The notes under the pieces are model-generated. The model saw only the letters and a program-made list of their open reading frames with translations. It made no database searches and was not told where the DNA came from. A stretch of DNA of 64,000 nt, taken from NCBI GenBank assembly GCA_015063805.1, contig SVTK01000008.1, forward strand, positions 1 to 64,000. Reading direction: 5' to 3'. Positions 34,865 through 44,630 of this stretch are shown here, in pieces; positions within the stretch are counted from its first letter, which is position 1, and each line of letters starts with the position of its first letter. The position numbers were made by a program, and so were the translations under genes. This DNA is from Oscillospiraceae bacterium. GTDB taxonomy: Bacteria > Bacillota > Clostridia > Oscillospirales > CAG-272.

Positions 34865-36727
34865 ATGAAACGCAAAATTATCGCATTGTGTTTGGTCATC
34901 ACGATGCTTGGCGTTGCTATCATCAGCGGCACGATGGCGTATTTCACCGATACCGCAGAGGCAGTGAACGTCATGACCATCGGCAAGGTTGACATTAAAC
35001 TGATTGAGGAGAAGAGACCGAACGACCAAGTAACGACGGTTGATCCCGAGAACATGGATACTCTTGATCCCAATACCGGCTACCATGTTGTTCCCGCAGT
35101 TTATCTGGATGGGATTACATGGCAGGATAACACCGTGGATCCCAATCTGAAAATCTTCAACGTTAACATGAAGAATGTCTTCGACAAGTTCGTGTCGGTG
35201 AAGAACACCGGCCGTTCTGATGCCTATGTACGTCTCTTCTTTGCTTTTGAAGATACCGACGACGGCCTTGCGGACCAGCTTCATATCAGCTTTACCAATG
35301 ATGCTTACTTCGCGCCTGTCAAGGATGCGACCGGCGGAGTTCTGCATACCACAATTAACGGTGAGATCTACGAGATTTACTCTTATACCTATGCTGATCC
35401 CATCAAGCCCGGCGAGCAAAGTGAATATAGCCTGAAGCAGTTCTTCTTCGACAAGACCACCACCAATGAGCATGTGGCGGCAGCCGGAGATGAGTACACC
35501 ATTCTGGTGCTCGCACAGGCAATTCAGGCTGACGGCTGGGAGACTGCTACCGCAGCACTCAATGAGGGCTTCGGTGTTCCCACTGATGAGACTACGGATA
35601 CGGATCCGAAGAATGCGGGTAAGCTGAACGTTGAAGTATGGTTCAATGCCATGAACTTCGTTGACCGTTGGGACGGTACTGCGGATACGACCTGGTATAA
35701 CGACACCGACACCGAGTTCGCAATCACCACGGCAGAGCAGCTGGCCGGTCTGGCAGAGCTTGTTGACGGCGGTAATAACTTCGCAGGCAAGACGATTAAG
35801 CTCGGTGCTGATGTCGACCTGTATGTGATGGGTGACAACGGTGAGCCTGTCAGCTTCAACCCGATCGGTGACAAGTCTGCGTTCGCGGGTACCTTTGATG
35901 GTCAGGGCCACGCAATTGAAAATATGTATCAGAGCGGTTGGGCCTTTGGCTATGAATGGGGGGTCTACGGTTCTATCGGTCTGTTCGGTGAGTTGGAGAG
36001 CGCCACTATCAAGAATCTAACCATCAGCGGTGCTGAGGCACAGATTGAAGGCGGTGACATTGGCGGTATCACCGGTAGCGCGACCGGTACCTGTGTCTTT
36101 GAGAATATTATCATCGAAGACAGCAATTTCGGCACCTATAATAACGGTATCGGCGGTATCATTGGTTGGTCCGGCGCGGGTAATTATACCTTTAAGAACA
36201 TCACCCTCGCTGAGGATACGGTTCTCGGCGGTCTGTGGGGCTCCTTTGATAGCTCCATCGGCGGTGTTGTGGGTCAGGGCGAGCCCGGTGCGACCTACAA
36301 TTTCGAGAATGTAGATATTGCTTGCCGTATTGATGCTTATAATGACTGTACTGCATCTTACGACTATTACAACTACCGTATGTGCGGTATGATCATCGGA
36401 CGTCTGGCAGAGACCACCACAATTGACGGCGTCAATTATCCTGACACGAGCAAATATAACATCATTTGCAATGATGTAACGGTTACCTATGGCGAATGGG
36501 CAAACTATCATTACTGTGAGCCTACTCCTGGCCTTAATGGCGGACGCGGAATGCGTGTTGAGCCCGGATTTGCGTATGGTGGTCTTCCTGCAGATTTCGA
36601 TCATACTCAATGTGTAGATAATCATATGAATTTGATTCCTTTCGACCAGATCTTTGGCGGCGATCAGCTTGGCGTTAAGGGCCTTAAAGAATACACCGGC
36701 GTAACTGTTATCTACAACAACAAGTAA
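34865..36727 (+). CDS. SipW-dependent-type signal peptide protein with GLUG-like repeats
   Basis: The 620-residue protein begins with a helix and the cleavage-region wording GTMAYFTDTAEAVNVMTIG, typical of TasA/CalY-like proteins cut by the SipW signal peptidase. Residues about 30-260 form a CalY-like beta domain. From about 285 it turns to TEFAITTAEQLAGLAELVDGG and Gly-rich repeats such as GDIGGITGS, GIGGIIGW and IGGVVGQG, like the GLUG motif of beta-helical adhesins. There is no LPxTG signal or C-terminal anchor. No sipW or tasA lies nearby. The ATG at 34865 follows AGGAGG. The gene looks less GC-rich than its neighbours. A secreted matrix or adhesive role is the family precedent. Confidence 0.82.
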   Translation: MKRKIIALCLVITMLGVAIISGTMAYFTDTAEAVNVMTIGKVDIKLIEEKRPNDQVTTVDPENMDTLDPNTGYHVVPAVYLDGITWQDNTVDPNLKIFNVNMKNVFDKFVSVKNTGRSDAYVRLFFAFEDTDDGLADQLHISFTNDAYFAPVKDATGGVLHTTINGEIYEIYSYTYADPIKPGEQSEYSLKQFFFDKTTTNEHVAAAGDEYTILVLAQAIQADGWETATAALNEGFGVPTDETTDTDPKNAGKLNVEVWFNAMNFVDRWDGTADTTWYNDTDTEFAITTAEQLAGLAELVDGGNNFAGKTIKLGADVDLYVMGDNGEPVSFNPIGDKSAFAGTFDGQGHAIENMYQSGWAFGYEWGVYGSIGLFGELESATIKNLTISGAEAQIEGGDIGGITGSATGTCVFENIIIEDSNFGTYNNGIGGIIGWSGAGNYTFKNITLAEDTVLGGLWGSFDSSIGGVVGQGEPGATYNFENVDIACRIDAYNDCTASYDYYNYRMCGMIIGRLAETTTIDGVNYPDTSKYNIICNDVTVTYGEWANYHYCEPTPGLNGGRGMRVEPGFAYGGLPADFDHTQCVDNHMNLIPFDQIFGGDQLGVKGLKEYTGVTVIYNNK

Positions 36728-36779
36728 GAATTATTCCCCGCGCAGCGCATGACCTGCTGCTGCGGAAAATAACCGATTT

Positions 36780-36828
36780 AGCAAAAACGGGGTGCCGCAC
36801 CCATGTGTGAGGTATCCCGTTTTTTGCT
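36780..36828 (+). terminator. Terminator of the surface-protein gene
   Basis: GCAAAAACGGG-GTGCC pairs with GGTATCCCGTTTTTTGC across a 14-base loop, ending in a run of six T. Confidence 0.8.
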
Positions 36829-36951
36829 CTTCTGAGAAAAATGTATGAAGAAGAGTTCCCTTAATTTTGTAGCGTGACGATGCGGAGAAAATACCGGTTT
36901 TTCGGGGGGATGTGTTGAATTGCATAAATATTTTACGAGAATTTTGGCGAT

Positions 36952-36988
36952 TTTCCCCATAGATGGGGAAATGGGATTGTGCTATAAT
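36952..36988 (+). promoter_or_regulatory. Promoter of the candidate ncRNA with palindrome at the -35 position
   Basis: TATAAT (36983-36988) is preceded by TGC, an extended -10. No normal -35 box is present; instead an inverted repeat TTTCCCC-ATAGAT-GGGGAAA (36952-36971) covers that place and may bind a regulator. The expected start is near 36994. Confidence 0.65.
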
Positions 36989-36993
36989 AGTAA

Positions 36994-37165
36994 AGCAGAA
37001 AACGCTGAGACGGTTGATGGTGACCTCCTCGGCGTGAAGAGACTGCTTGGATATCGGACAAATTTTGTCCCTCATCCCATCAATCAGCTAACGTGCGCAG
37101 GGGAGCTCATCTCACCGCCTTCATGGGGGGAGTTGCGGTAGGGAACCTTCCCTGCGATTTTTTAT
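36994..37165 (+). ncRNA. Candidate structured small RNA, about 170 nt, family unassigned
   Basis: Between an extended -10 promoter and a T6-tailed hairpin lies about 170 bases without a convincing reading frame but with nested pairing. GGTTGATGG (37012-37020) pairs with CCATCAATC (37077-37085). Inside it GGACAA/TTGTCC (37056-37070) forms a hairpin. ACCGC pairs with GCGGT (37114-37139). The end can fold as the short terminator GTAGGGAACCTTCCCTGC, or CGCAGGG (37096-37102) can take its 3' half. Such alternatives suggest a riboswitch-like or 6S-like RNA. A second terminator and a separate promoter follow, so a free small RNA is more likely than a leader of the next gene. Confidence 0.5.
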
Positions 37166-37174
37166 TGTTCTGCC

Positions 37175-37211
37175 AAAGAAGGCTGTCACATAAGTGACAG
37201 CCTTCTTTTTT
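37175..37211 (+). terminator. Strong intrinsic terminator
   Basis: AAAGAAGGCTGTCAC is perfectly inverted around ATAA and ends in a run of T. Its stem core AAGGCTGTCAC recurs in the terminator at 39040-39070. Confidence 0.85.
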
Positions 37212-37268
37212 ATCGTGGAATGTGCCGGTTGCATAAAAATGCAGAAACAGGATTGGACATCTTATCTA

Positions 37269-37297
37269 TAGACGAAAGGCGTGTTATATGATACAAT
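37269..37297 (+). promoter_or_regulatory. Extended -10 promoter before the MBL-fold lipoprotein
   Basis: TACAAT (37292-37297) is preceded by TGA, and a weak TAGACG (37269-37274) lies 17 bp upstream. Confidence 0.55.
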
Positions 37298-37331
37298 AAC
37301 AGTATAACGATTGGATTACGGAGGGATATTC

Positions 37332-39026
37332 ATGAACAGGACAGGCGATTCACGTCTTTTGGTATTGCTTTTGCTCCTTCTGCTTGCGGTGTGCTGCATT
37401 TCCTGCGGCGGTGATGACGGGATATCAGCTTCCGAGGTAACCATTGCGCCGGCAGCCGAGACAACGGCCGCACCCGAGCTTGAGCCACTTGTCTTGATTC
37501 GGGACGAAGCTGCGCTCTTCCGCGTGGTCCGCGCCGAGAAAGCTAGCGACGGAGAGGTAGCCGCAGCGACATCGATCCGTCAGGATATCAAAAATCTCAC
37601 CGGCATTATCCCTGATATTGCCACGGACTGGATCGGACGGGGCGAGAGTTATGACAGTACCACGGTGGAGATCCTGGTGGGGCAGACCGGCTATCCCGAG
37701 TCGGCGGAGGTGCTGGCTTCCACCGCATACGGCGATTACACGGTTGCGGTGCTGGGCAATAAGCTGGTTGTGGCAGCTTGGGATAATCAAGCGCTGAAGG
37801 TAGGCGTGGATGCTTTGCTTGCCCTTCTTCACGAAAACTATGCGGACGGCTTTTTGGCGGTGCCGCGGATTGCACAGACAAAAACTGCCGACCGCATCTT
37901 AAGCGCCATCCCCACCTTGGCGGGAGGTAAGGTGGAATACATCCAGGAGGCCGGTGTGCCCAGCGGCGAGAAGGCGATGCAGATCACGCTGTCCGATGTG
38001 GAGGCGGAGGAGTACGCCGTTTACCGCGACGTGCTGGCCGATGCCGGCTATGCCGTGATGCAGGAGAATACCATTGGTGAGAACCGTTATCTCACCCTGT
38101 CTCGTGAGAACCGCCGGGTGACGGTCTACCACATGGGCTTGCTGGATCAGGTCAGGATCATCTCCGAGCCGGCGAGGCCGATCAGCTCTGAGCCTGCCGC
38201 CTACACCGCGGTCTGTGACACTACACTGATGCAGCTGGGGCTGGAGGAAGGGAAGAATCTGGCCGGTGCTATGAATGCCTATGTTGTTCAGCTGGCCGAC
38301 GGACGCTTCGTGCTGATGGATACCGGTACTGAGGCGGCGGCACCCTATCTCTACCAATACATGAGAGAGCACACGCCGGCCGGGGAGAAGATCCGTGTCG
38401 CGGCAGCCTTCATTTCCCACCCCCATGTGGATCATATGGATGGGCTGAAAAAGTTGGCAGACGATTACCGCAAGGAGATCGATTGCGAAGCGGTGTACAT
38501 CAACTACGGTGCTTTTTCCATGCAGAGCCGCTATGTGGAATCTACTTTCCAAAATCACTGGAATTCCATGGAACTGGCGGCGAAAAAGCTTGGCGCAGAA
38601 CTGTATGTTCTCCGCACCGGCCAGCGGATCGAGATCGCCAATGCGTTTTTTGAGGTACTGTGGTGCCCCGAGGACTTCGGCAATCGGATCATCGAGGACT
38701 ACAACAATGCCTGTGTGGTGGTGCGGATGACGGTGGGGGACAGTAAGACGATCTTCCTCGGCGATTGCCGGGACCAGGCCAGCCCCATCGTGGTAGCCAT
38801 GTACGGGGACGCGCTGAAGTGCGACATGATCACGGTTGCCCACCACGGCTACGGCGGCTCGGTTTTCCCGCTGTATAAATTGGCATCTGCTTCTGTTGTC
38901 TTCTGGCCCAACACCTTTTACGATAGCCGCACCGTCAATGAGCAAATCCTTGCCATGGACTGCGTGGAGCACCACTATCTTGCCGGCGACGGTGATGTGG
39001 TGGTGACGATTCAAACGAAGGAATAA
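37332..39026 (+). CDS. Lipoprotein with metallo-beta-lactamase-fold hydrolase domain
   Basis: The 564-residue protein has a long hydrophobic signal and a lipobox-like CISC (Cys25), then a Thr/Ala-rich linker. Residues about 60-190 look like the small alpha/beta domain found before many glycoside hydrolases (TTVEILVGQTGYPES, DYTVAVLGNKLVVAAWDN). From about 290 it is a ComEC/Rec2-like metallo-beta-lactamase fold with the metal motif SHPHVDHMDG (about 368-377), later GDCR and HHGYGG. This would be an extracellular hydrolase, perhaps on phosphate or nucleic acid-like substrates; substrate unknown. The ATG at 37332 follows GGAGGG. Confidence 0.82.
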   Translation: MNRTGDSRLLVLLLLLLLAVCCISCGGDDGISASEVTIAPAAETTAAPELEPLVLIRDEAALFRVVRAEKASDGEVAAATSIRQDIKNLTGIIPDIATDWIGRGESYDSTTVEILVGQTGYPESAEVLASTAYGDYTVAVLGNKLVVAAWDNQALKVGVDALLALLHENYADGFLAVPRIAQTKTADRILSAIPTLAGGKVEYIQEAGVPSGEKAMQITLSDVEAEEYAVYRDVLADAGYAVMQENTIGENRYLTLSRENRRVTVYHMGLLDQVRIISEPARPISSEPAAYTAVCDTTLMQLGLEEGKNLAGAMNAYVVQLADGRFVLMDTGTEAAAPYLYQYMREHTPAGEKIRVAAAFISHPHVDHMDGLKKLADDYRKEIDCEAVYINYGAFSMQSRYVESTFQNHWNSMELAAKKLGAELYVLRTGQRIEIANAFFEVLWCPEDFGNRIIEDYNNACVVVRMTVGDSKTIFLGDCRDQASPIVVAMYGDALKCDMITVAHHGYGGSVFPLYKLASASVVFWPNTFYDSRTVNEQILAMDCVEHHYLAGDGDVVVTIQTKE

Positions 39027-39039
39027 CCGCATAAAGCAA

Positions 39040-39070
39040 AAAAGGCTGTCACTTGCGTGACAGCCTTTTG
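39040..39070. terminator. Bidirectional intrinsic terminator
   Basis: AAAAGGCTGTCAC is inverted around TTGC with A-run and T-run flanks. It serves the lipoprotein gene and the convergent groL. Confidence 0.88.
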
Positions 39071-39087
39071 GATTTTTGTGGGATGAA

Positions 39088-40743
<1,656 letters not shown>

Positions 40744-41028
40744 TTAGTCTACGATAGCGAGAATGTCGCTCTGGCGGACGATGCTGTACTCGGTGCCGTC
40801 ATACTTGACATCGGTGCCGGAGTACTTCGAGGTGATGACGCGGTCGCCAACCTTCACGATCATGGTGACTTCCTTGCCGTCAACCATGCCGCCGGGGCCG
40901 ACTGCCACAACTTCTGCGATCTGGGGCTTCTCCTGAGAAGCGGCGGTCAGGATAATGCCGGTCTTGGTCTTTTCTTCAGCTTCGACAGCTTTCACGAGAA
41001 CGCGGTCTGCTAAGGGTTTGATTGCCAT
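40744..41028 (-). CDS. groS: Co-chaperonin GroES (10 kDa)
   Basis: GroES caps the GroEL ring. The 94-residue protein starts MAIKPLADRVLVK and has the mobile loop EEKTKTGIILTAASQEKPQ and GDRVITSKYSGTDV. The ATG at 41028 follows AAAGGAGGAAG; an in-frame upstream extension has no binding site. CIRCE and promoter lie upstream. Confidence 0.97.
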   Translation of the reverse strand: MAIKPLADRVLVKAVEAEEKTKTGIILTAASQEKPQIAEVVAVGPGGMVDGKEVTMIVKVGDRVITSKYSGTDVKYDGTEYSIVRQSDILAIVD

Positions 41029-41092
41029 GGATACTTCCTCCTTTAATAAGCGCATCGGGCGGGGCCCGTGTGCAGATTGGGTTGATTTGGGC

Positions 41093-41119
41093 TTAGCACT
41101 CTTTTGGACGGAGTGCTAA
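41093..41119. promoter_or_regulatory. CIRCE element (HrcA operator)
   Basis: TTAGCACTC-N9-GAGTGCTAA matches the CIRCE consensus exactly. It lies between the groESL promoter and groES, where HrcA represses in the absence of heat stress. hrcA itself is not in the window. Confidence 0.97.
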
Positions 41120-41131
41120 TCTACATTGCAT

Positions 41132-41159
41132 ATTGTACTACAAAAAAATGAAAAATCAA
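41132..41159 (-). promoter_or_regulatory. groESL promoter
   Basis: On the minus strand TTGATT (41154-41159) and TACAAT (41132-41137) are 16 bp apart, just before CIRCE. Confidence 0.75.
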
Positions 41160-41302
41160 GACCTTTACCCTAATATTCACATTAAGTTAACAATTTACAG
41201 GGCGGGAAAAATAACACTGTCGAAGACTGTCTGCTAAAATCCGGGGCAGAGGCATTTTGGCGGGGATGCGGGCATAAATTGGGAAGGGAAGGGGGGAGAA
41301 GA

Positions 41303-42679
41303 ATGCTTTTGTCCTGGCTGAACCGATATGTGATCCTGCCGGCGCTGCCCGTGTGTCTGATGGGAGCGGGGGTGTGGTACAGCTGTGCCCTGAGGGGGCA
41401 CCGGCTGCTTAACCCGCGGCTGATGGGCCGGGTGCTCGGCCGTCCCGCGGCAAAGGGGGAAATCTCTCCCCGCGCGGCCATGACGGTGGCCTTGGCGGGA
41501 ACGCTGGGGGTGGGAAATATTGTGGGGGTGGCGGGGGCCATTGCCCTGGGCGGGCCGGGAGCGGTCTTTTGGATGTGGGTGAGTGCCCTGGTGGCCATGG
41601 TGCTCAAATACGCCGAGATCACCCTTGCTCTGCGCCACCGTACCACCGATGCCCACGGGCAACCCCTTGGGGGCGCTATGTACTACATCTCTGCCTGCTT
41701 CGGCCGGTGCGGCCGGCTGATGGGGAGCATCTTTGCCCTGCTTTGTCTGGTCAACGCCATCACCATGGGGAGCGTGGTGCAGGTGCGGGCGGCCTCCTCT
41801 GCCCTGGAATCGGCGGTGGGAATACCGCCCTTCGCGGTGGGGGTGGTGATGGCGGTGCTGATCCTGCTTGCCCTGTGCCGGGGCGTGAAGGGGATCGCGG
41901 CCCTCACCGAGCGGCTTATCCCGCTGATGTCGGTGGGCTTTCTTCTGGTGTCCGTGGCAGCACTGATCCGTCTCCGCAGCGGTGTGCCCGGGGCACTTGC
42001 CTCTATTTTTACCTCGGCGTTTACCCCTGAGAGCGGGATGGGGGGCGTAGGGGGCTTCTTGCTTTCCCGTGGCCTGCGCTACGGCACGGTGCGGGGACTC
42101 CTCTCTAACGAGGCGGGAGGCGGCACCGCCCCCATTGCCCACGCTTCAGCCAAGGTTGATCTGCCGGCAGAGCAGGGGATGTGGGGCATCGTTGAAGTGT
42201 TTGTGGATACGATCCTCCTCTGCACGGTCACCGCCTTGGTGATTCTCAGCGCAGGGGTTCCCCTTGCCGAGCCCGACGGAATGCGCCTGACCCTGGCCGC
42301 CTACGGGGCGGCCCTGGGGAATGGGGCGGTATGGTTTCTCTGCGCGGCGGTGGGGGTGTTTGCCTATGCCACCACGGTATGCTGGGCCCACTATGGGCTT
42401 AGCTGTGTGCGCTGGTTCGGGGATCGCGCAGCGGGGCGGGTGGTGTTCCTTGCTCTCTTTACCGCTTCGGTCTGCTTTGGCGCGGTGGCAGCCCCCGATG
42501 CCGTGTGGGATCTGGCCGATTTTGCCATGGGGTGCATGACGCTGCTTAACCTGCCCGTGCTCTGCATCATGATGCCCGAGGTAAAGGCGGAGACGGCGGC
42601 ACTCTTTGCCCGATACGGAACAAAACGCACCTGTCGGGTTGCTCGACAGGTGCGTGGAAAGGGGTCAGCGGGAAAATAA
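41303..42679 (+). CDS. AGCS-family sodium:alanine/glycine symporter
   Basis: The 458-residue protein has about eleven membrane segments and the AGCS signature regions AGTLGVGNIVGVAGAIALGGPGA and LLSNEAGGGTAPIAHASA. It imports small neutral amino acids with sodium. The ATG at 41303 follows GGGGGGAGAAG. Its last 15 bases overlap the convergent ACT-like gene, and a hairpin lies inside its 3' end, so the two convergent genes share a very tight junction. It is somewhat shorter at the N-terminus than typical members. Confidence 0.9.
   Translation: MLLSWLNRYVILPALPVCLMGAGVWYSCALRGHRLLNPRLMGRVLGRPAAKGEISPRAAMTVALAGTLGVGNIVGVAGAIALGGPGAVFWMWVSALVAMVLKYAEITLALRHRTTDAHGQPLGGAMYYISACFGRCGRLMGSIFALLCLVNAITMGSVVQVRAASSALESAVGIPPFAVGVVMAVLILLALCRGVKGIAALTERLIPLMSVGFLLVSVAALIRLRSGVPGALASIFTSAFTPESGMGGVGGFLLSRGLRYGTVRGLLSNEAGGGTAPIAHASAKVDLPAEQGMWGIVEVFVDTILLCTVTALVILSAGVPLAEPDGMRLTLAAYGAALGNGAVWFLCAAVGVFAYATTVCWAHYGLSCVRWFGDRAAGRVVFLALFTASVCFGAVAAPDAVWDLADFAMGCMTLLNLPVLCIMMPEVKAETAALFARYGTKRTCRVARQVRGKGSAGK
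42621..42654 (-). terminator. Terminator of the hom region, inside the symporter 3' end
   Basis: CGCACCTGTCG is perfectly inverted around six bases, with GTTTTG following on the minus strand. It terminates the minus-strand transcript while lying in coding sequence of the symporter gene. Confidence 0.8.
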
Positions 42680-43096
42680 AAACTCGGTGCGGATCAGCTC
42701 CATTGCCCGATCTGCCCGGACGGTGTCCACCGCGAGGGCTGCCCCAATGTCGCTGAGAGAGAGGGCATGAACGGGGATCCGCTCCTCGGCCAGGCGGGCG
42801 CAGATGCGGCGTGCGCGGTTGTCTGCGGCGCTCATCCCGTCCCCCTCGGCCCGGATCAGGCTGATGGCATGGCGAATCTCTGCCCGGTGATGGGGCAAAT
42901 AGGCAAGCCCCGCCTCGGCTTCCTCTCCGTGGGTCACCACCGCGGCTGCCCCGGGGGAGAAGAGGAAGAGCAGACGTCCGGGGAAGGCCTGCTCTATGGC
43001 GGAGGGGGTGATGTCCCCGCCGCAGGGAAACCGCACCAGTACAGCGCCGTCCAGGCGGGTCAGCTTCCACAGCCCGCGATCGGCTCCGTTGGTCAT
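42665..43096 (-). CDS. Small ACT-like protein downstream of hom
   Basis: The 143-residue protein has no clear family hit that I can name. Its second half (AEERIPVHALSLSDIGAALAVDTVRADRAMELI, shown here only to guide alignment in parts: IPVHALSLSDIGAALAV and DRAMELIRTEF) resembles the ACT regulatory domain at the C-terminus of aspartokinases. With homoserine dehydrogenase just upstream, a role in sensing an amino acid of the aspartate family is plausible. The ATG at 43096 follows AAAGGAGTG; GTG 43105 overlaps that site. A terminator-like hairpin separates it from hom. Confidence 0.65.
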   Translation of the reverse strand: MTNGADRGLWKLTRLDGAVLVRFPCGGDITPSAIEQAFPGRLLFLFSPGAAAVVTHGEEAEAGLAYLPHHRAEIRHAISLIRAEGDGMSAADNRARRICARLAEERIPVHALSLSDIGAALAVDTVRADRAMELIRTEFLFSR

Positions 43097-43120
43097 GGGC
43101 TTCACTCCTTTGCAGGTTCA

Positions 43121-43156
43121 GAAAAGAAAAGTGCGGAGCGGATCACCGCTCCGCAC
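43121..43156 (-). terminator. Terminator-like hairpin between hom and the ACT-like gene
   Basis: GTGCGGAGCGG is perfectly inverted around four bases (43131-43156) and is followed on the minus strand by TTTTCTTTTC. It would end most hom transcripts, leaving read-through for the downstream gene. Confidence 0.78.
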
Positions 43157-43178
43157 AGTATCAGCTTATGCAGAGAAA

Positions 43179-44408
43179 TCAGTTGGCGCTCCCCAGCAGA
43201 CGCATGGAGGAGAGCAGGGAAACGCCTTTTGCTTCCAAAGCCAGCAGAGCCGATGCCAGCTCGTCTTCGGACATGGGGGCGGTGATGAGGGAAACCTCGC
43301 GGCCCTCGGTGTCCAGATATTCCACCTCGCCCAGGGCGGCACAGACAGCATCACGCCAGCCTTCGGCGGCAGTCAGGCAGAGGTAGCGGCGGCACACGTA
43401 GCTTCCGTGGGGGGCCAGCTCACCGTCAGCGGCGGTGGTCCAGCGGGGAGGCTTGCAGGGGGAGCCGCCCGCAATGTCGAGAATATCGGCCACCACAGCC
43501 GATGCGGTGGGCAGGGAACCTGCGCCGCGGCCGTAGAACATGACATCGCCCAGGAAATCGCTGCGGACCAGGATGCCGTTGAAGACATCATTGACGGTGG
43601 CAAGAGGAGAGGAAGCGGGAACCCAACGGGGGCATACCATGACACGGGGCTGGTCTCCGTTCAGCTCGGCGGTACCGATGAGGCGGATGGCATAGCCCGC
43701 TTTCTTGGCGTTGGCGATGTCGGCGGTGGTCACCCGGGTGATGCCCTCCACGTAGATCTGCTCCAGGGTCGGGATCTTACCGGTGGCAAGGGCCGAGAGA
43801 ATGCAGATCTTCCGTGCGGTGTCCCAGCCGTCCACGTCGGCGGAGGGATCACGCTCGGCATAGCCCAGGGCCTGTGCCTCGGCCAGGGCATCGGCGAAGC
43901 TGGCGCCGGATTCGGCCATGCGGGTGAGGATATAGTTAGTGGTGCCGTTGAGGATGCCCTCAATGCCGGTAATGTCGCAGGGGGCGAGGTCGGTGCAGAG
44001 GGGACGGATGATAGGAATGCCGCCGCCCACGCTTGCCTCGAAGAGATAGCGCAGACCGCGCTCCTCGGCCAGAGCCAGCAGCTCCTCGCCGTATGCAGCC
44101 ACAACAGCTTTGTTGGAAGTGACCACGTTCTTGCCTGCCTCCAGGGCGGCACGGGAGAAATCGTAAGCAGGATGCAGACCGCCCATCATCTCCACCACTA
44201 CGCTGACCTCTTCGTCGGCCAGGATGGGGGCGATGTCGTGAACCACACGGTCTGCGAAGGGAGAATCGGGAAAATCGCGGAGATCCAGGATGTACTTGAC
44301 CTCAACGGTGTCGCCGAGACGTGCGGCGATCAGGGCCTTATTCTGGGTAAGCACTTCGGCAGTCCCGCTGCCGATGACGCCGAAACCGAGCAATGCAACA
44401 GAAATCAT
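43179..44408 (-). CDS. hom: Homoserine dehydrogenase
   Basis: Hom reduces aspartate semialdehyde to homoserine, the branch to threonine and methionine. The 409-residue protein has the Rossmann motif LLGFGVIGSGTAEVL, TSNKAVVA, the substrate block GGGIPIIRPL with GILNGTTNYIL, and DPSADVDGWDTARK with the catalytic Asp/Lys. A C-terminal ACT domain (about 335-409) is present, so feedback by threonine is expected. The ATG at 44408 follows GAAAGGATCC. It has its own promoter 100 bases upstream. Confidence 0.96.
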   Translation of the reverse strand: MISVALLGFGVIGSGTAEVLTQNKALIAARLGDTVEVKYILDLRDFPDSPFADRVVHDIAPILADEEVSVVVEMMGGLHPAYDFSRAALEAGKNVVTSNKAVVAAYGEELLALAEERGLRYLFEASVGGGIPIIRPLCTDLAPCDITGIEGILNGTTNYILTRMAESGASFADALAEAQALGYAERDPSADVDGWDTARKICILSALATGKIPTLEQIYVEGITRVTTADIANAKKAGYAIRLIGTAELNGDQPRVMVCPRWVPASSPLATVNDVFNGILVRSDFLGDVMFYGRGAGSLPTASAVVADILDIAGGSPCKPPRWTTAADGELAPHGSYVCRRYLCLTAAEGWRDAVCAALGEVEYLDTEGREVSLITAPMSEDELASALLALEAKGVSLLSSMRLLGSAN

Positions 44409-44511
44409 GTGAGGATCCTTTCATGGCGGCCGTACCGCCGCAGATAATAATAAAGGTAGAGAACAGTTCCCGCCGCCGCAGGTCTGCGAGGGGCGGAAAA
44501 GGATATATACT

Positions 44512-44540
44512 ATCATATCACAAATGCGGGCAAAATGCAA
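44512..44540 (-). promoter_or_regulatory. hom promoter
   Basis: On the minus strand TTGCAT (44535-44540) and TATGAT (44512-44517) are 17 bp apart, with an extended TGA. The leader of about 95 bases contains GC-rich inverted segments (GCGGCGG...CCGCC) that might attenuate. Confidence 0.75.
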
Positions 44541-44559
44541 ACAAAAAATGAAAAAATGC

Positions 44560-44588
44560 TTGTAAAAGGCAAAAAACTGTGATAGAAT
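44560..44588 (+). promoter_or_regulatory. Promoter of the DUF4364 gene
   Basis: TTGTAA (44560-44565) and TAGAAT (44583-44588) are 17 bp apart with TGA before the -10. It is divergent from the hom promoter only 20 bp away. Confidence 0.7.
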
Positions 44589-44630
44589 AACCCATATGGC
44601 TGATGAATTTCAGGAAAGGCGGAGAATTGC

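Noticed and set aside
37004..37150. Resemblance to a TPP riboswitch (GCTGAGA near the start and GTAGGGAA near the end)
   Set aside because: The core GATCTGGATAATGCCAGCG-like block of the THI box is absent, and the spacing does not fit; no thiamine gene follows.
37175..39070. Inverted repeats flanking an insertion sequence
   Set aside because: Each copy is itself a hairpin with a T-tail, and the gene between encodes a lipoprotein, not a transposase; no target duplication is seen.
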